From assembly GCA_949825025.1 (NCBI GenBank), contig OX463783.1, positions 16,217,628 to 16,281,627 on the forward strand: a stretch of DNA of 64,000 nucleotides, written 5' to 3'. The notes under the pieces are model-generated. The model was given only the letters and a program-made list of their open reading frames with translations, ran no database searches and was not told the origin of the DNA. Of the stretch, positions 39,001 through 51,609 are shown one piece after another. Made by a program: the position numbers and the translations under genes. Every line of letters begins with the position of its first letter. Within the stretch, counting starts at the first letter, position 1. Source of the DNA: Siphlonurus alternatus (Eukaryota; Arthropoda; Insecta; Ephemeroptera; Siphlonuridae).

Positions 39001-40317
39001 GTGTAAAATTTATATTCATTTTCCATATGAAAATAGAGTGTTATAATTTGTAAAATTGATTATAGGATTATCGTTAAATATTTAGAGGAAATATAACAAC
39101 TTTCAAAAAAGCACTCTATATATTTATAAAAAATTATATGGAACAAATGCTATTTATAAAAAAAAGTTTTGATGTTTTCTTTTCTTCAAAATTCTTCTCA
39201 ATATTATACTGTAGGAATTTTTAAAATATATTTTATATATAAATATATATTTATAATACATTTCATAATAAACTAAATGTGCATGGCATTAAATTTTCTT
39301 TATAGCATTGTTATCGGAATTTACAAAAATATTTGCTACGAAAATTTATTGTTACTATAAGAATACTGCCTCAGGAAAAACACAATAATTTAATTAACAC
39401 ATTTTTTACTTTGTAATTTGATTGTGAGTTCCTACTATACTGTATAAAACTTTAAGTAATACCTAATATTATAAAGTGCTATTAAAAAGATAATGCAAAA
39501 TTTTATGGTGGGTAATTTTTAGTAAAAAAAAAAAAAAAAAAATCTCCATATGCATTACTATTTATTTTCAAAACCTAAAATTTCTTATAAAACACTTAAA
39601 ATAACAATTAGCATATATTAAGCTTTTTTTAATTATGTTTCTAATTAGTTAAATTAACAAAATCTTTGTAAAAACAATAGAATATACATTTTCTAATGAG
39701 TTTCTATCTAAAGCTAACACTACACAAAAACCAATTACAATTTTATTATTTGTTAGACTTGCGTTAGTGCAATGTATAAACAATAACACTATAACAATAG
39801 TCTGATAATTTAACCATGTGTATGGAAGAATATTTAATATTTTAAAGTTCTGCGTGTTTTATGTTTTTCCTTAAATTATACCAATACGTGGCTTGATTTT
39901 GCACTATTAATAAGTTACAAAGCCTTTCTTGCTAGTTTTTATAGATAATTATTACAGTATTGATAATACTATATTTTATAAAATAGGCAGAATGTCCATA
40001 CTTATTTTTCTGTTCATATTAAAACAACATATTACCTTTAATTATACTAAATGTTACATAATTTAAACTTGATCTTGTGGTTTATGAGGTATCATTAGTT
40101 CGAACCTTCTTTCTAGCAGGTATGCAGCAGGTATGGTCAATCCACGAGACTATAATACCACAAGAGGGGAAGGGGGGAGTATTGAAAATAATGCGTGTAG
40201 CCACATCATATGGTTTAACAAAACAATTTGTTCAGTGTATATTTTATAATACCGCCGGCAAAACACACGTGGTCACATTTTAGCATTGCCACTTTCAATT
40301 GTTATTTAAATAAATAC

Positions 40318-40777
40318 CTGATTTATTTGAAGCTGGAGAACTTGGTGTTGAATTTCCAGAAATTGATTTTGTAGGTGAAGTCGATGTATTAATTCCAATT
40401 CGTTGTAAATTAGTAGATGTTGCATTCACTAAATTTGGTGTAGTACTAGTCACTAATTTTAAATTATTACTATTATTACTATTATTTGAATTTGATTCAA
40501 ATAATTGTTGATGCACTGAATTACTTGATGATTGTGGTGATTCTGGAGGTAATAATATTGTTGTTGTTGATGATGTTGATGTATTTAATATTGGTGATGG
40601 TGAATTTGGATGTTGATTATTAATTAATTCTGTTGTTGTTGTATTTGGATTATCATTATCAAAAAAACTTAAATTAAAATCATTATTTGTATCAAATGAT
40701 ACAACTGTATGTTGATGGTCATTTGTATTTAATTGTATTTTATTTGCATCATGACCTAATGTATGAAATACATCCAT
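40318..40777 (-). CDS. E78: E78-type nuclear receptor, exon 1 (N-terminal A/B domain)
   Basis: Predicted first coding exon. It begins with an ATG at 40777 (MDVFHTLGHDANK...) and encodes 153 codons plus one base. The donor reads CAG|GTATTT, with the intronic GT at 40317-40316. The leftover G joins AA at the start of the zinc-finger-1 exon to make a Glu codon, so the phases agree. The product is low-complexity, rich in Asn, Ser and Thr, with Asn-rich and Pro/Ser/Thr-rich runs, as usual for the poorly conserved activation region of nuclear receptors. No zinc finger or other domain is visible. Linkage to the downstream exons is inferred from phase, strand and the absence of another candidate across 26.8 kb; a small additional exon in between cannot be excluded. 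Alternative promoters are known in the E75/E78 group, so this may be only one isoform. Confidence 0.75.
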
Positions 40778-41180
<403 letters not shown>

Positions 41181-41834
41181 CTTCTGTTAGGCTTGTCAGC
41201 TTAAAATATACTTCATGTAATATAACTTTTAATGTATATAAAGTTCATAATTATATAATATTTTATAATAAAATTAATAGAAAAATAATTTTATTCAACT
41301 ATACTTTGCTTAAAATCACATCGTCAAAAATCACATGAAAATCGTATATTTTTTTTAATCATGCATGTAACTCCCACCGCTTTTTTTAATACTGTTTTTA
41401 TCATGTAAATTATTTGGATATTTTTTTAATTGTATAATTAACTGAAAGAAAAACAGGTTGTATATAATATACTTTTTATTGAGAGTGGATAAAATTTATC
41501 TAATGACCTTTTTTTTTTAATAGAAAGGCTTTATTGGTATTTTTTGAAATAATAAAATTCAAAAATTTATTGCTAAAAATTCTGAAAAAGATTTTTATGT
41601 TATTGAACCGAAGAAGATGGGAATTATAAATCATTTGCAGAAACAGCTAGCAGTTATATATCATTATAAAATATCAATGATTTCTAGTCTCACATATATA
41701 AATATAATAATTATAGATACATATAAATAATATCATACAAAACATACAATTATACATTCTTCTAAAGAAAGAAATATTTTCTATTAAAAAACTGGTTTAA
41801 TTTATTTATTTAAATTGTTTTATATTCTTATGTT

Positions 41835-41997
41835 CAGGCGCGAATCCAGGGGGGGAGCTTGGGGGGGAGTTGCAGCCCCCCCCCGAAATTTTGGATTTAA
41901 CATGGGCAATATAGGCGTTCCACTACTCCAATTTTTTTTTTAACATTGGCCTTATGGAGGCAGCTCCTCCCGAAATTTTTTTCTGGTTCCGCGCCTG
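41835..41997. mobile_element. hAT-type MITE with 8-bp target duplication
   Basis: Both flanks read CTTATGTT (41827-41834 and 41998-42005), an exact 8-bp duplication. The ends are CAGGCGCGAATCCAG and CTGGTTCCGCGCCTG. An 8-bp duplication with CAG-type termini is diagnostic of hAT elements. The 163-bp body is G/C-run rich and non-coding. A related inverted copy is at about 51128-51271. Confidence 0.88.
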
Positions 41998-43507
41998 CTT
42001 ATGTTTTAAAACTTATATTTTAATTTTTAAATAGAAAATAAGTGGGTATCTTTTAATTAACCAAGGTGTTTAACCAAGTTTGAAATTATTAAATACCTAC
42101 GGGTTTTGTAATTAAATGTATATTTTTTTAAAGTAAAAGAGAGAAATGAGGGGAGGGGAGTTCAGGTTATCACCTTTTAGAAGGGTGGGGGGACAGGTCT
42201 TATCATAATAGTTAAGCATGAGGGCACACAAAGCATCAGCAACTACACCATGACACGAACGAACGATGTTTAGGAACATGGGGCGGGAGAGGGGTTATAT
42301 ACCCACGTGGCTTATTGCGTATCGTGTAGTTCAAAATTATTGTCACACCAAAACAATAATAAACAAAAATAATCCTATGCTTTGATATGAATAAAGCATT
42401 CATAAAAATTTAAAGAGATTTATATATAGAAGTATCTAGCGTTGAAGTCTCCAGCACATATTTTAGTTGTTAATTATCAAAGCCAAATTATTTCCATTTC
42501 GATAAGGTTCATTTTCAAAAAAAGAAACTGATGAAAGTAGCTTTTATATGCAAAAGAGATTTACTTAGCTTGATAATAACTAACAAATATAAAATTATGT
42601 TCTTATTTTTTACATGATCAGAGATTCAAGAGACTTTAATAATACTTGAGGTCATACAATTTCTGTGTAATTAAGTGTACTTATATTATAGAAGTATGTA
42701 TGCTAGAAAATTTTCAGTTTGCAGTGTGATGAAATAATTAATAGTCTTTAGATGTATCGTGTGTTATTCTTGTGACATTATAAATACATGAAATTGCTGA
42801 TATTAAAAACTTAAAAATCATATGCATAAAAAACAATAGTATACTAATGTATATAATATATTACTGTACTTTAATTATATAATGTCACGTGTATTTGTAT
42901 AAAGTACGGTTTAGATCGTTGTTTATGTGTAATGAAATTAATTATTAATTACATAAGTTGATAAGAACAATTTTAATGTCAAAATTAGGTGATATCATTA
43001 AAACAAAAAAGTCTTGAAGGTACGGTACTAATTATGAGGTCTTTGTTTGGAAAATGCACAATAAATTCACGAATCGAAAAATCAGATGAACCATCTCTAT
43101 ATACAGGGAACATAAGGTCCAAGTTAGGGTTTCAGAAGGTCCAGGTTCTAAACTTAGTGAGTAATTAGGAATAAAAGTACCAATTATGGTTTGAAAAAAG
43201 TAGTGTCAAAATAAATGCAATTGAAAGGAGAAAAATAGCTATAAAATCTCGTCACGTTAATAATAAAAAAGACAGTATGTCAAGTACAAATGTAATAGTT
43301 AATCTCAGGTGTAATAAATGATGATAATTAAATTTGATTGCGCACTGTACTCTCTTGTATGTCTATTAATAATAAGTTGGTGTTTAGAAAGTATTGAAGA
43401 TTAATTGGCAGAAATAAAATTATTTATAAGTTTATTTTATGTATCGTAAGGCAACGGAGGGAGACATTAATGTAGCACGAATACTTCTTGCTTATTGTTG
43501 GTGCTTG

Positions 43508-43911
43508 TTAAGGTAAAGAGAACGTCGATCAGCTGTTTGACGTAGTCCCCTTTGATTAACATGTAAACCTTAGCAAATTCACAAAAATTCTGAAATTTTT
43601 TTGAGAGACAGATATTAGTGCCTAAAAGCAATAAAACAAGTTTCAAAAGAATTTAACGAGCCGATTTTTTTTTTAATTAATAATCTTTTAATTTGTCTCT
43701 CCATGGGAAAGCCCTATATACTGAAAATTTAAAATAATAATAATAAATCGGCTCGTTAAATAATTGTTTTGAAATTTTTTCTATAGCTTTTAGGCACTAT
43801 AATATCTGCCTCTCAAATTTCTTTTAGATTTTTTTATGAATTTGCTAAGGTTTAAATGTTAATCAAAGAGGACTACGTCAAACAGCTGATGGACGTTATC
43901 TCTACCTTTAA
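43508..43911. mobile_element. TTAA-flanked MITE, second piggyBac-type family, copy 1
   Basis: Ends TTAAGGTAAAGAGAACGTCG and CGTTATCTCTACC followed by TTTAA. The arms are long and share GATTAACATGTAAACCTTAG and ACGAGCCGATTTTTTT with copy 2 at 47391. One extra T sits before the right TTAA. Non-coding. Confidence 0.8.
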
Positions 43912-44593
43912 AACACTTCTTTTTACAGCAACAAAAGCTATATATACTCTCTGTTATTTACAATATGAAAGATTAGATAAACACTTCACCTGCTCAATAT
44001 TCAATATAATAATATGAATACACAAAATTTGGGAATATTTCAAGAAGAAGTTATCTAGAAAATATAAAATTTTCTCATTAAATTCAAATTTTCAAACACT
44101 ATCCGAAATGAAAAATCCCGCTCGGTATTTTAATTTCTTTGTGAATCGTGTACATTATTTTTTTAACTTGAAAAAACACATTAATTATCTCACTCGCATC
44201 CTTCATAAATATTGAGTTTATATAATATAGAAATTGAACATGCAAACTCTATTTTAGATTTGCACTCGATCACAGTAGTATAAGTAGGAAAAAAGTTGGT
44301 ATTAATGGAAAAAAGTGATAATTTTTATTATATTATAATCTAATAATATATAGATATATTATTATACCGCATAAATACTTAAAAATATCATTCATATGTA
44401 TGCAAATTAACAGTGATATCATTGAAGCCTTATATAGAAAGATGTTCTGATGCATAGATTAAAACGTTTTTTAAATATAAAAATTAATTGGCAATTAATT
44501 TTCATAAAAAATTGAAATGCATGCAGATAAGGAAATGAAAAATTAGCTTGGTGAGATTTGAAAATTTCACTCACTCTTTCTCTCATCTCATCT

Positions 44594-44705
<112 letters not shown>

Positions 44706-46383
44706 TCTTAATTTATATTTTATCAACTATACTAAAAATATGATATTACTGTAAAATTTTAGGGTCTGGTTCTTCACCTTATATTTAGCTATACGCTAAA
44801 CTACTAGTATGCTTCAAATTAATTCTAATTTAAAGCGAATTGTAATGTAGTTAAAAAATATAATATATAATGATTCTCAGTAAGAAAAAAAGCAACGATT
44901 TATGCATGGTATATAATATATATAAAAACCAGTGTCATTAAAATAGCACTTAAATTACTTCAGAAAATACTTAAATTACAACCGAACATAAGACCTTTCC
45001 TGTATAAATAAAATAAATCATGCAAGTCTCTCATCGAACACATTTAGTAATATTTGTATAAAAATATTTATTGTGCTTTTTTTCTGCTGCTCAATAAACA
45101 TTTTATTATTAGTCATATTTTTATAATTGTTGTTTCAATTACAATGATGATAAAATATATCCCTAGCTCTATCCTCGTTTATTGAATATGTAAGACAGTT
45201 TTAACTAACTGTTGAAATGTGATTGCTAATTATTATGTTGAAGAGAGAGGGTTAACTATTAATACTATATTTAGTTCGTGAAAAAATAATGAATGGATTT
45301 TATATTATTAAAAGTAAAAAAATTGTTGGGAACTACAAAATGTGTGCATGTGTCTAAATGGGAATCTATAATTATATTTTCAAATTGTAATGTGACCATG
45401 CATTATACCTTCTGATGATCGCGATGGAGACATTTCTATGTATTTATTTACCTTTTTTCTTCCTTAAATGCATCTTGACTGCAAAGTTATATTACATGCA
45501 TTTATAAATGGTTTACCCCCCATTCATGATAGCTTATAATTTTAAATTAAGTTAATCGGTAACCCCTTCCCCCTTCAAACATTGAAGATTTCAATTTGAG
45601 GTATACAAACACAGTACTGTGCATATATATACAGTACATAGTATTTGGTTGGGTGGCTGAACACTTCATTAATTAAATGGGATATCCTTTTTTAGCCACC
45701 AATTTTGCAGAGTTTTTTTTTATGTATAAATATTATATGTATTTTGTGTTTCTGCTCAATAAACATTTATATTAATATTATTATTATTACGAGTATTATA
45801 ATAATTTTTAATATTATTTTGGTACATTATACATCGCCAATGGATATTATAAACGTATATTTTATTTTCATATTTTTAATTTTTCTTGAAGTATATTCTT
45901 ATATGTTGCAAATTAAAGCCATAAGGTTTATCATTAAAAAAACTAGACATCCGGTAAGTTTTTTTAAATTAATCTCACTATAATCGAGATCTCTGTGAGT
46001 TAGAAAGAACAAAAACCGGTTCTCTCTTCGTTAGTTCGTTCACACTAAAAAACTTCTTTCTTAGTTTCTTCCTAGGGCGACTTATCAAACATTGCTCGTG
46101 GACATTTTATATCCTTTTTTTTTTAAACTATTATTTATTACGTAATTTTAATACAGGTACATTTTATTATTATGCCAAAAAATTAATAGTTTTTATATAC
46201 TATTTATAAATTTTATAGTATATTTTTATTTAATGATTATTGTTATGTAAATTCAAATTCTTCGTTCATCATTTTTCTAATTTTCATTTAAGTTATTTTG
46301 CATAAACTATCTTCTAACTTGAAGAACAATTTTCATACATCAAATCGGTAAGCGGACCTAATACCCCCGGACCAAATATCCCC

Positions 46384-46482
46384 GCCCGGACCGGACGAAA
46401 TACCCCCGGACGAAATACTCCCGGACGAAATACTCCCGGACGAAATACTCCCGGACGAAATACCCCCGGACGAAATACCCCC
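46384..46482. repeat. 15-bp tandem repeat array, left terminus of the foldback element
   Basis: About six head-to-tail copies of GGACGAAATACYCCC. They differ mainly at one position (C or T). Confidence 0.85.
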
Positions 46483-47390
46483 TTGTAAGTGGAGAGGGGC
46501 GGGTGACCAACGCGGGAGGGGAAGTTGACTTTATTTATAAAGTCTGTTTTTCTGTCGTTTGTCTGACGTCACGCGCGTCGTATTAAAGAAGGAAGTTAGC
46601 AACGTTAGGCCAATGCATTATGCATTAATTTATCATATCATTCATATCGAATTAAAATTAATGTGTAATATATTTTGATACGATACATTTTATGCATGTT
46701 AATTATTAGTGTTTATTGCATTTTTTTTATATTTTTTTAAACTAAAATTTTTCAAAATCGTCCCTATATAACTTTTTAAATTAAAAAAAAAAAATAAGTA
46801 AATTTTTTAGTGTAATTTTTTAATTCTGATTCAATTGGTATAGGTCTAAAAATGCAATATTTTCTATTGTTTTTGGTCCCCAGGTACTATATTATAGGTG
46901 CCGTGAACACTTAACGTAGCATGTGTACCCCTCCTGAAGAAACTTAATTTCTTAATTTACTTGTTGTTCTATTTATTTCCTTATTTATTCCTTCCTTTAT
47001 TTATATATGTTGGCACCAAAGCCCGAATTCAATGCGCACATCTAAGTGTGCCCCTAGCGATTTGAGCATAGCCCGAATAAATTAACAAATATTTTGGGCT
47101 TTGCTCATATAAATTTGAACATTTCTAGAAGTGCTCAAATCGAAAAAAGCAAACCCCGATGAGAAGTTTTATTTCGGGCTTAAATTTACTCATTTAAATT
47201 TGACCATTTCTAGAAGTGCTCAAATCGGAAAAAGCAAACCCCGACGAGAAGTTTCATTTCGGGCTTTGCTCACTGTTTTGATCATTTCTAGAAGTTCTCA
47301 AAGCAAAGTGAAAAATAATAATTGTATGAATTGTGCCGTATTATAGTAATAATTTGTAATAAATAATTAAAACAATAAAATATTGTGAAT

Positions 47391-47787
47391 TTAAGGTAGA
47401 GATAACGTCGAACAGCTGTTCGACGTAATCCCCTTTGATTAACATGTAAACCTTAGCAAATTGACAAAAATTCTGAATTTTTTTTGACAGGCAGATATTA
47501 GTGCCTAAAAGCCATAGCAAAAGTTTCAAAAACATTTAACGAGCCGATTTTTTTAAATTAATTTTTTAGTTTGGCTCTCCATGGGAAAGCCCTATGCTGA
47601 AAATTAAAAAAATTAATTAAAAAAAATCGGCTCGTTAAATCGTTTTGAAATTTTTTCTATGGCTTTTAGTCACTAATATCTGCCTCTCAAAAAAAATTCA
47701 GAATTTTTGTCAATTTGCTAAGGTTTACAGTCATGTTAATCAAAGGGCATTACGTCGATCAGCTGTTCGGCGTTATCTCTACCTTAA
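47391..47787. mobile_element. TTAA-flanked MITE, second piggyBac-type family, copy 2 (nested)
   Basis: Ends TTAAGGTAGAGATAACGTCG and CGTTATCTCTACCTTAA. It lies inside the left arm of the 46353-49366 foldback. The right arm of that foldback carries the same sequence without this insert and with a single TTAA, so it acts as a built-in empty site. Non-coding. Confidence 0.88.
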
Positions 47788-48060
47788 TAATATTATAATT
47801 ACATCAATTTTTTAATTAAGTACCAAAAATACAAGTTTAGCATTAGCTTGTATATTATTTTTTTATTAAAATATTTCTTTCTGTTTTATTCAATTGATAC
47901 TGAAAAATACGATTTTGTCACACTTTTTATATTAATATTGTATGTTAGTTAATTTAAATAAATTTTTTACAGCTGATATATTACAAAATCATTTTAACTT
48001 AATTTACAGAACTTGCAAAGAAGCAAAGAGCTCCTCAAGATAGTACCAAACCTACTAACT

Positions 48061-48090
48061 TAAAATAAATAAATAAATAAATAAATATTA
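48061..48090. repeat. AAAT microsatellite
   Basis: About six AAAT units in the loop of the 3.0-kb foldback. It may be the tail of an inserted retroelement, but nothing else supports that. Confidence 0.7.
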
Positions 48091-48104
48091 TACCTGATTA
48101 TTAC

Positions 48105-48360
48105 CTGATCTTATTATTACCTGAACTTGACTTATTTTTGCAGGGATTACTATCATGGCATTTTAAATTTCATCTAAATTTTTTCTTTGCACAACATGTT
48201 TTAGATTGACAACCTTTCTTGTAGTTGCAAAACACAAAACCTTGCTTTGAATTTGCTAATGCTGCTGCTGATCTGAGACACTCTTTTCTTTGTCATGTGT
48301 GGTACGTCGTCTGAACTTAGAAATTGTTCATCTGCAACCTGGAATTCATTGCTAGGGTAT
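48105..48360 (-). pseudogene. Broken fragment of a KRBA2/integrase-type protein C-terminus
   Basis: In the loop of the 3.0-kb foldback, the minus strand reads YPSNEFQVADEQFLSSDDVP and, after a one-base shift, CLRSAAALANSKQGFVFCNY and then KKGCQSKTCCAKKKFR. An in-frame TGA interrupts it, followed by NLKCHDSNPCKNK. The spacing of Cys (FCNYKKGC..KTC.., then KCH.S..C.NK) matches the Cys-rich tail I know from KRBA2-like, integrase-bearing proteins of Ginger-type or similar elements in invertebrates. The frameshift sits in an AAAGAAAAG run. No catalytic core is present. It is a relic: either cargo or what is left of the autonomous parent's coding region. Family assignment is from memory. Confidence 0.6.
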
Positions 48361-49237
48361 ATAAATTGTAATCATACCCTTTAATTATAAAAAAATGATA
48401 GTAAAAAAAATTAAAAGTGTCTCTCAGTGTGAAAAAATCGTATTTTTTCAATCTGACTTGAATAATACAGAAAGAAATGTTTTAATAAAAAAAAATACTA
48501 TATACACGCTATTAATGTTAAATTTGTATTTTTATCAATAAATTAAAAAGTGATATAGTTAAAATATTATTAAATTTACAATATTTTATTATTTATTGCT
48601 ATAATACGGCACAATTTCCAATAATTATTTTTCATTTTGCTTTGAGCACTTCTAGAAATGATCAAAACAGTGAGCAAAGCCCGAAATAAAAATTCTTGTC
48701 GGGGTTGCTTTTTTCGAGTTGGTCACTTTCAGAAATGAGCAAAGCCCGATATAAAACTTCTCGCCGGGGATTGCTTTTTTCGATTTGAGCACTTCTAGAA
48801 ATGTTCAAATTTAAATGAGCAAATCCCAAAATATTTGTTAATTTCGGGCTTTGCTCAAATCGCTAGGGGCACACCTAGGTTTAAAAACCTAAAATCGTTT
48901 GAAAACCTTCAAAATCTTGCTGCAAAACGCTGAGACAATTTATAATTGCCGCACAATCAAAGTAAGCATAGCATATACAAAAATCGTTTGTTTGCGGCAC
49001 AATTTTGAGTATGTTTTGGTATAAAATTAAAGACGCGATTTGAGATCTTGATACGGCATTAACTATAAATATACTTTGAATATTATATGATATATTATAT
49101 TTGTTGTGAAAAATGGCATTACTAACTTCCTTCTTTAACGACGCGCGTGACGTCAGACAAACGACAGAAAAACAGACTTTATAAATAAAGTCAACTTCCC
49201 CTCCTGTGTTGGTCGCCCGCCCCTCTCCACTTACAAG

Positions 49238-49345
49238 GGGGTATTTCATCCGGGGGTATTTCGTCCGGGAGTATTTCGTCCGGGGATATTTCGTCCGGGA
49301 GTATTTCGTCCGGGGGTATTTCGTCCGGTCCGGGCGGGGATATTT
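49238..49345. repeat. 15-bp tandem repeat array, right terminus of the foldback element
   Basis: The inverted counterpart of the left array (GGGRGTATTTCGTCC units, one CATCC variant). The apparent open frames through it (GYFVREYFVR repeats) are artefacts of the 15-bp periodicity. Confidence 0.85.
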
Positions 49346-49366
49346 GGTCCGGGGGTATTTGGTCCG

Positions 49367-51609
49367 TGATTCATATAATCAGACGTTACATATCGATGGT
49401 TTAACTGAAGTAGTGGATATATATAATACAAGAGATACGTTCATTGCATTAATAATAATTATAATGATTATATAAAGTAGCAAAAAATTTATAATATATT
49501 TTTGCTATAGCAATGGAGGCCCGGCGATCACATATTAACATATAATATATTATTATTAATAGTGAATTGATATCAGTAGCTAGCCTTTATCGACTATTGT
49601 TTATAAATTTAACGTATAATAAACCAATAAATTTAGACCAGAAAATAATTATTTAAAACAAAAATTATACGTATTTTATTATTATTCTTTATTGCTTAAA
49701 GTTTCAGAATTTTATTTCATCATTTTGTTTTACTATATTCGTTAGAAATCTGAAATAATATTGAAGTAAGATTTCAAGTTTAGAACAGTGACGTAAGTTT
49801 TAAATTGTATACTATCATTGCTATTATGTTTGAAAAATAAACATTTTTATAAAATATACTCATGTGTTATTAAAATTAGATTTTAAACTGTGATTATTTT
49901 TATTTCTTAGTTGTAAACGTAGCGTGCATGCTAACTTCTCATATTTAACTACAAACCAAAACTATCTTCCTGATAACATGTAATTTTAACAAATAAAACT
50001 AATTTGTTAATTATCTCTACTGCTACACACACGAAAAAAATTTTATTGTTGAAAATTTAATTTAAAAAAAAACTATATAATTTTAAGTACACGTTGCAAA
50101 GATTTAAAATAGGTAATAAAATTTTAAAAAGTTCTAGAGTCTGAATAATATAAAAATACATAAAAGAAATATATAAATATCAAAATGTGTATTGATATAA
50201 AATATTAATTATCAAATTCATTAATTGAGAATGATCTATATCAGTGGAAAAAATTGAGGACACGTTGATGAAATCTAAAAATTGAGTCAAAACTGCCTTA
50301 ATTAAATCAAGTAAAATATCGATTTACTTTTTAGATATTCTGCATTGCATTATTTTAAATAGATTTTTTTACGTTCAGCGTCTTATTTTCACTAAAAAAT
50401 GAATTACTATAAAAAATAGCCTGATATATTTTTGTTGTTTTTTTACTTCAGCATGTTATTTTGCAGCATATTATTTTGATATTTATTTACTTTTTGTCAA
50501 AAATATTTTTAGTTTACCAACAGAAGAAATTGATGTTAAATTTAATCATAAGTAAAATTTTATTATATTATATTGAATGAAAAAATATCTATCAAATAAT
50601 TTTGCCAATTTAAAGCTGCAACATTTCTCATATAGTAACGTGCACATCATCACATTTAAATTACAATAAATGATAATTTTTGCATACGTTTTTTTAAAGC
50701 TAGAATTGATATTATTAAAAGAAGCAATACAATGCATGGGAATTACTATATATAAAATTACATTTACCGTATAGTGTTCAATTACAATAGCTGCATTCAA
50801 AATTTTTTTTGTTCAAGTATATTAGCACAACAAACTTTGTACATTTTTTTTTTATCAAACATATAATACACTATAATAATACCCCCAAGGCTTTTACTAA
50901 AAGATACATAAGAAATTCTTCTCAATACATCTAACAGTAGAAAAAGAGTTTATAATGTACTGTATCTGTGTTCATTGTGAAGAATTTATTATAGCGATTT
51001 TAAACTAATAAAATGTAACGAGCTAAACAAACAACAATTTTATATATATAGAAAATTTAATTTAAAAAAAAACAAGATAATTCAAACAAAAAACACGATA
51101 AATAATATCAACATAATTATATTTTGCCAAGTGCGAATCCAGAACTAAATTTCTCCATAAGAACAATGTTAAAAACAATTGAAGTGGAGGAAATGCCTAT
51201 ATTGCCCATGTTAAATACAAAATTTTGGAGGGGGATACAGCCCCCCAGCCACTTCCCTGGATCCGCGCCTGTATATTATATAATATAATACAGTATATTA
51301 TATATTGCTATTGCTTACTTGCTAATTTTCTGATAGTATTTCGTTGTGATTGATAATACAAAACCTATAAAAGACAATATTTAAGAAGATTCTAAAAGAT
51401 GTTGGAAACGACCAGTGGTTTTATTGATTGAATTTAGTTACCGTAAAGCTCACCTGTAGCTCTTGTGTCGCTGATTGAAATTAAATAAAATTTAAAATTA
51501 ATTTAAAATAAAATGAAGAAAATTAACTGACATGGACTGATTCATTATGAACTTTTCCTAATATTGTTCTTTATTGACTTGTCCTATATAAACCTCAACA
51601 AATGTTAAT
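49367..51609. other. Intergenic DNA between the foldback and the LINE fragment
   Basis: AT-rich sequence with the degraded hAT-type MITE at 51128-51271. Nothing else is recognisable. Confidence 0.6.
51128..51271. mobile_element. hAT-type MITE, inverted relative of 41835
   Basis: Ends CAAGTGCGAATCCAG and CTGGATCCGCGCCTG. The interior CTATATTGCCCATGTTAAAT is the reverse complement of the 41835 copy's interior. The flanking 8-mers no longer match, so it looks older. Confidence 0.7.

Larger units (their letters stand above)
13469..40317. other. E78 intron 1 (26.8 kb)
   Basis: A very long first intron, as is common for regulated developmental genes. It holds foldback elements at 14641, 17905, 18148, 19243, 21991, 28418, 30073, 31514 and 35724, a 5S-headed SINE at 28790-29195 with a truncated relative beside it, GA/CT microsatellites at 30688 and 35191, and the half-site palindrome at 26259. 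Patches at about 31200-31500 and 38030-38470 are less AT-rich but unrecognised. I see no independent gene; the short open frames are AT-rich and lack domains. Confidence 0.6.
46353..49366. mobile_element. 3.0-kb foldback element with tandem-repeat termini
   Basis: The ends CGGACC...ATACCCCCGGACC face the exact inverse at the right. Next to each end is a tandem array of a 15-bp unit (CCCGGACGAAATACT and variants, about six copies), then a unique arm. The left arm runs to about 47940 (including a nested MITE) and the right arm starts near 48420. They pair over about 1 kb, sharing TGACTTTATTTATAAAGTC, CTGACGTCACGCGCGTCG and several TCTAGAAGTGCTCAAATCG blocks. The unpaired centre holds a broken Cys-rich coding fragment. 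There is no intact transposase and no clear target duplication. The plan resembles Foldback-type elements. Confidence 0.85.

Noticed and set aside
46384..46482. CRISPR-like regular repeats
   Set aside because: Units are contiguous with no spacers, in a eukaryotic foldback transposon.
49206..49475. Open frame with GYFVREYFVR repeats, and its antisense frame rich in PGRNT
   Set aside because: A 15-bp tandem repeat (multiple of three) keeps frames open on both strands; it is the terminus of the foldback element, not a gene.
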